Source of the DNA: Mesorhizobium sp. AR02
Lineage (GTDB): Bacteria; Pseudomonadota; Alphaproteobacteria; Rhizobiales; Rhizobiaceae
DNA length: 64,000 nt
Reading direction: 5' to 3'
NCBI RefSeq assembly: GCF_024746835.1
Contig: NZ_CP080531.1
Coordinates: 2,232,001-2,296,000 of the forward strand
Shown here: piece after piece, positions 63,883 through 64,000 of the stretch
Numbering within the stretch: the stretch's first letter is position 1
Layout: each line of letters starts with the position of its first letter
Notes under the pieces: model-generated
What the model saw: the letters and a program-made list of their open reading frames with translations, nothing else
Databases searched by the model: none
Told to the model about the DNA's origin: nothing
Position numbers and translations under genes: made by a program

Positions 63883-64000
63883 ATGCGGGGCTGGTTCAGC
63901 AAGAGCATCGTCGACGACAAGACGACGATGCTCACCGAGCCATTCGTGCATGACTATGTGCGCGCCAACATCTGGCATCTGCGCGGCCGCGACGCCGACC
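63883..64000 (+). CDS. MBL-fold metallohydrolase, N-terminal fragment (cut by window end)
   Basis: The frame starts with ATG 17 bases after the phosphofructokinase stop and stays open to the window end. The 39 visible residues (LTEPFVHDYVRANIWHLRG then RDAD) match the N-terminus of rhizobial MBL-fold hydrolases, where the next residues usually read LLVDTG. The metal-binding motif lies beyond the window. It is probably co-transcribed with the phosphofructokinase gene. Confidence 0.6.
   Translation, partial: MRGWFSKSIVDDKTTMLTEPFVHDYVRANIWHLRGRDAD

Overview
The window looks like chromosome of a Mesorhizobium-like alphaproteobacterium (Hyphomicrobiales). Base composition is GC-rich, and the gene order is the rhizobial one: hprK-EIIA-HPr-ahcY, trpF-trpB-trpA-accD-folC, and a divL / tsaE-amgK / murU / addB / addA / trxA block. 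Recombinational repair is of the AddAB type, and short palindromic intergenic elements recur throughout. I saw no rRNA, tRNA, CRISPR array, insertion sequence, integrase or plasmid origin. Genes are densely packed and no gap exceeds about 300 bases.

Region by region. 1-2.9 kb: regulatory phosphotransfer proteins (HPr kinase end, EIIA, HPr) and S-adenosylhomocysteinase, with a palindromic operator candidate before ahcY. 3-14.9 kb: DivL, whose phosphorylation-site histidine is a tyrosine; a TsaE-AmgK fusion followed by MurU (tRNA t6A modification plus peptidoglycan recycling); AddB, AddA and thioredoxin. 15-16.1 kb: a cupin and a VapBC-type toxin-antitoxin pair behind a perfect palindrome. 16.2-21.5 kb (minus strand): trpF, trpB, trpA, accD, folC. 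21.6-25.2 kb: a small conserved gene, a YgjP-type metallopeptidase, a DUF2852 membrane protein, BenE and a hydrolase. 25.4-31.8 kb: infC starting at ATT, a membrane methyltransferase, rpmI, rplT and pheS-GFA-pheT. 31.9-33.4 kb is a patch of gene decay with a frameshifted nucleotidyltransferase and a doubly frameshifted HNH-like gene. 33.4-42.4 kb: aldo/keto reductase and LysR, cytochrome b561, YceI, two oxidoreductases, small unknown genes, a DapA homologue and an RPD-repeat lipoprotein.

42.5-51.4 kb is the most interesting metabolic block. It is a minus-strand cluster for gamma-butyrobetaine and carnitine catabolism (CaiD, an ADP-forming acyl-CoA ligase, an acyl-CoA dehydrogenase, carnitine dehydrogenase, a BKACE enzyme), divergent from a CdhR-like GlxA-family regulator. 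Embedded in it with a 4-base overlap is an HD protein whose histidine/aspartate order resembles PhnZ/MIOX-type di-iron oxygenases rather than plain phosphohydrolases. The expected betainyl-CoA thioesterase is absent. The inferred route is gamma-butyrobetaine to its CoA ester, crotonobetainyl-CoA, carnitinyl-CoA, carnitine, dehydrocarnitine, then glycine betaine plus acetoacetate. The HD protein's step is unknown.

51.4-64 kb: a HAD hydrolase, xylA and xylB (separated by a SnoaL-like gene and a repeat), a TTC38-like protein, an autotransporter, a LysE exporter, a 40-residue membrane peptide gene, an L,D-transpeptidase, a PPi-type phosphofructokinase and the start of an MBL-fold hydrolase. All functional assignments come from reading motifs and remembered family features; no database search was possible.
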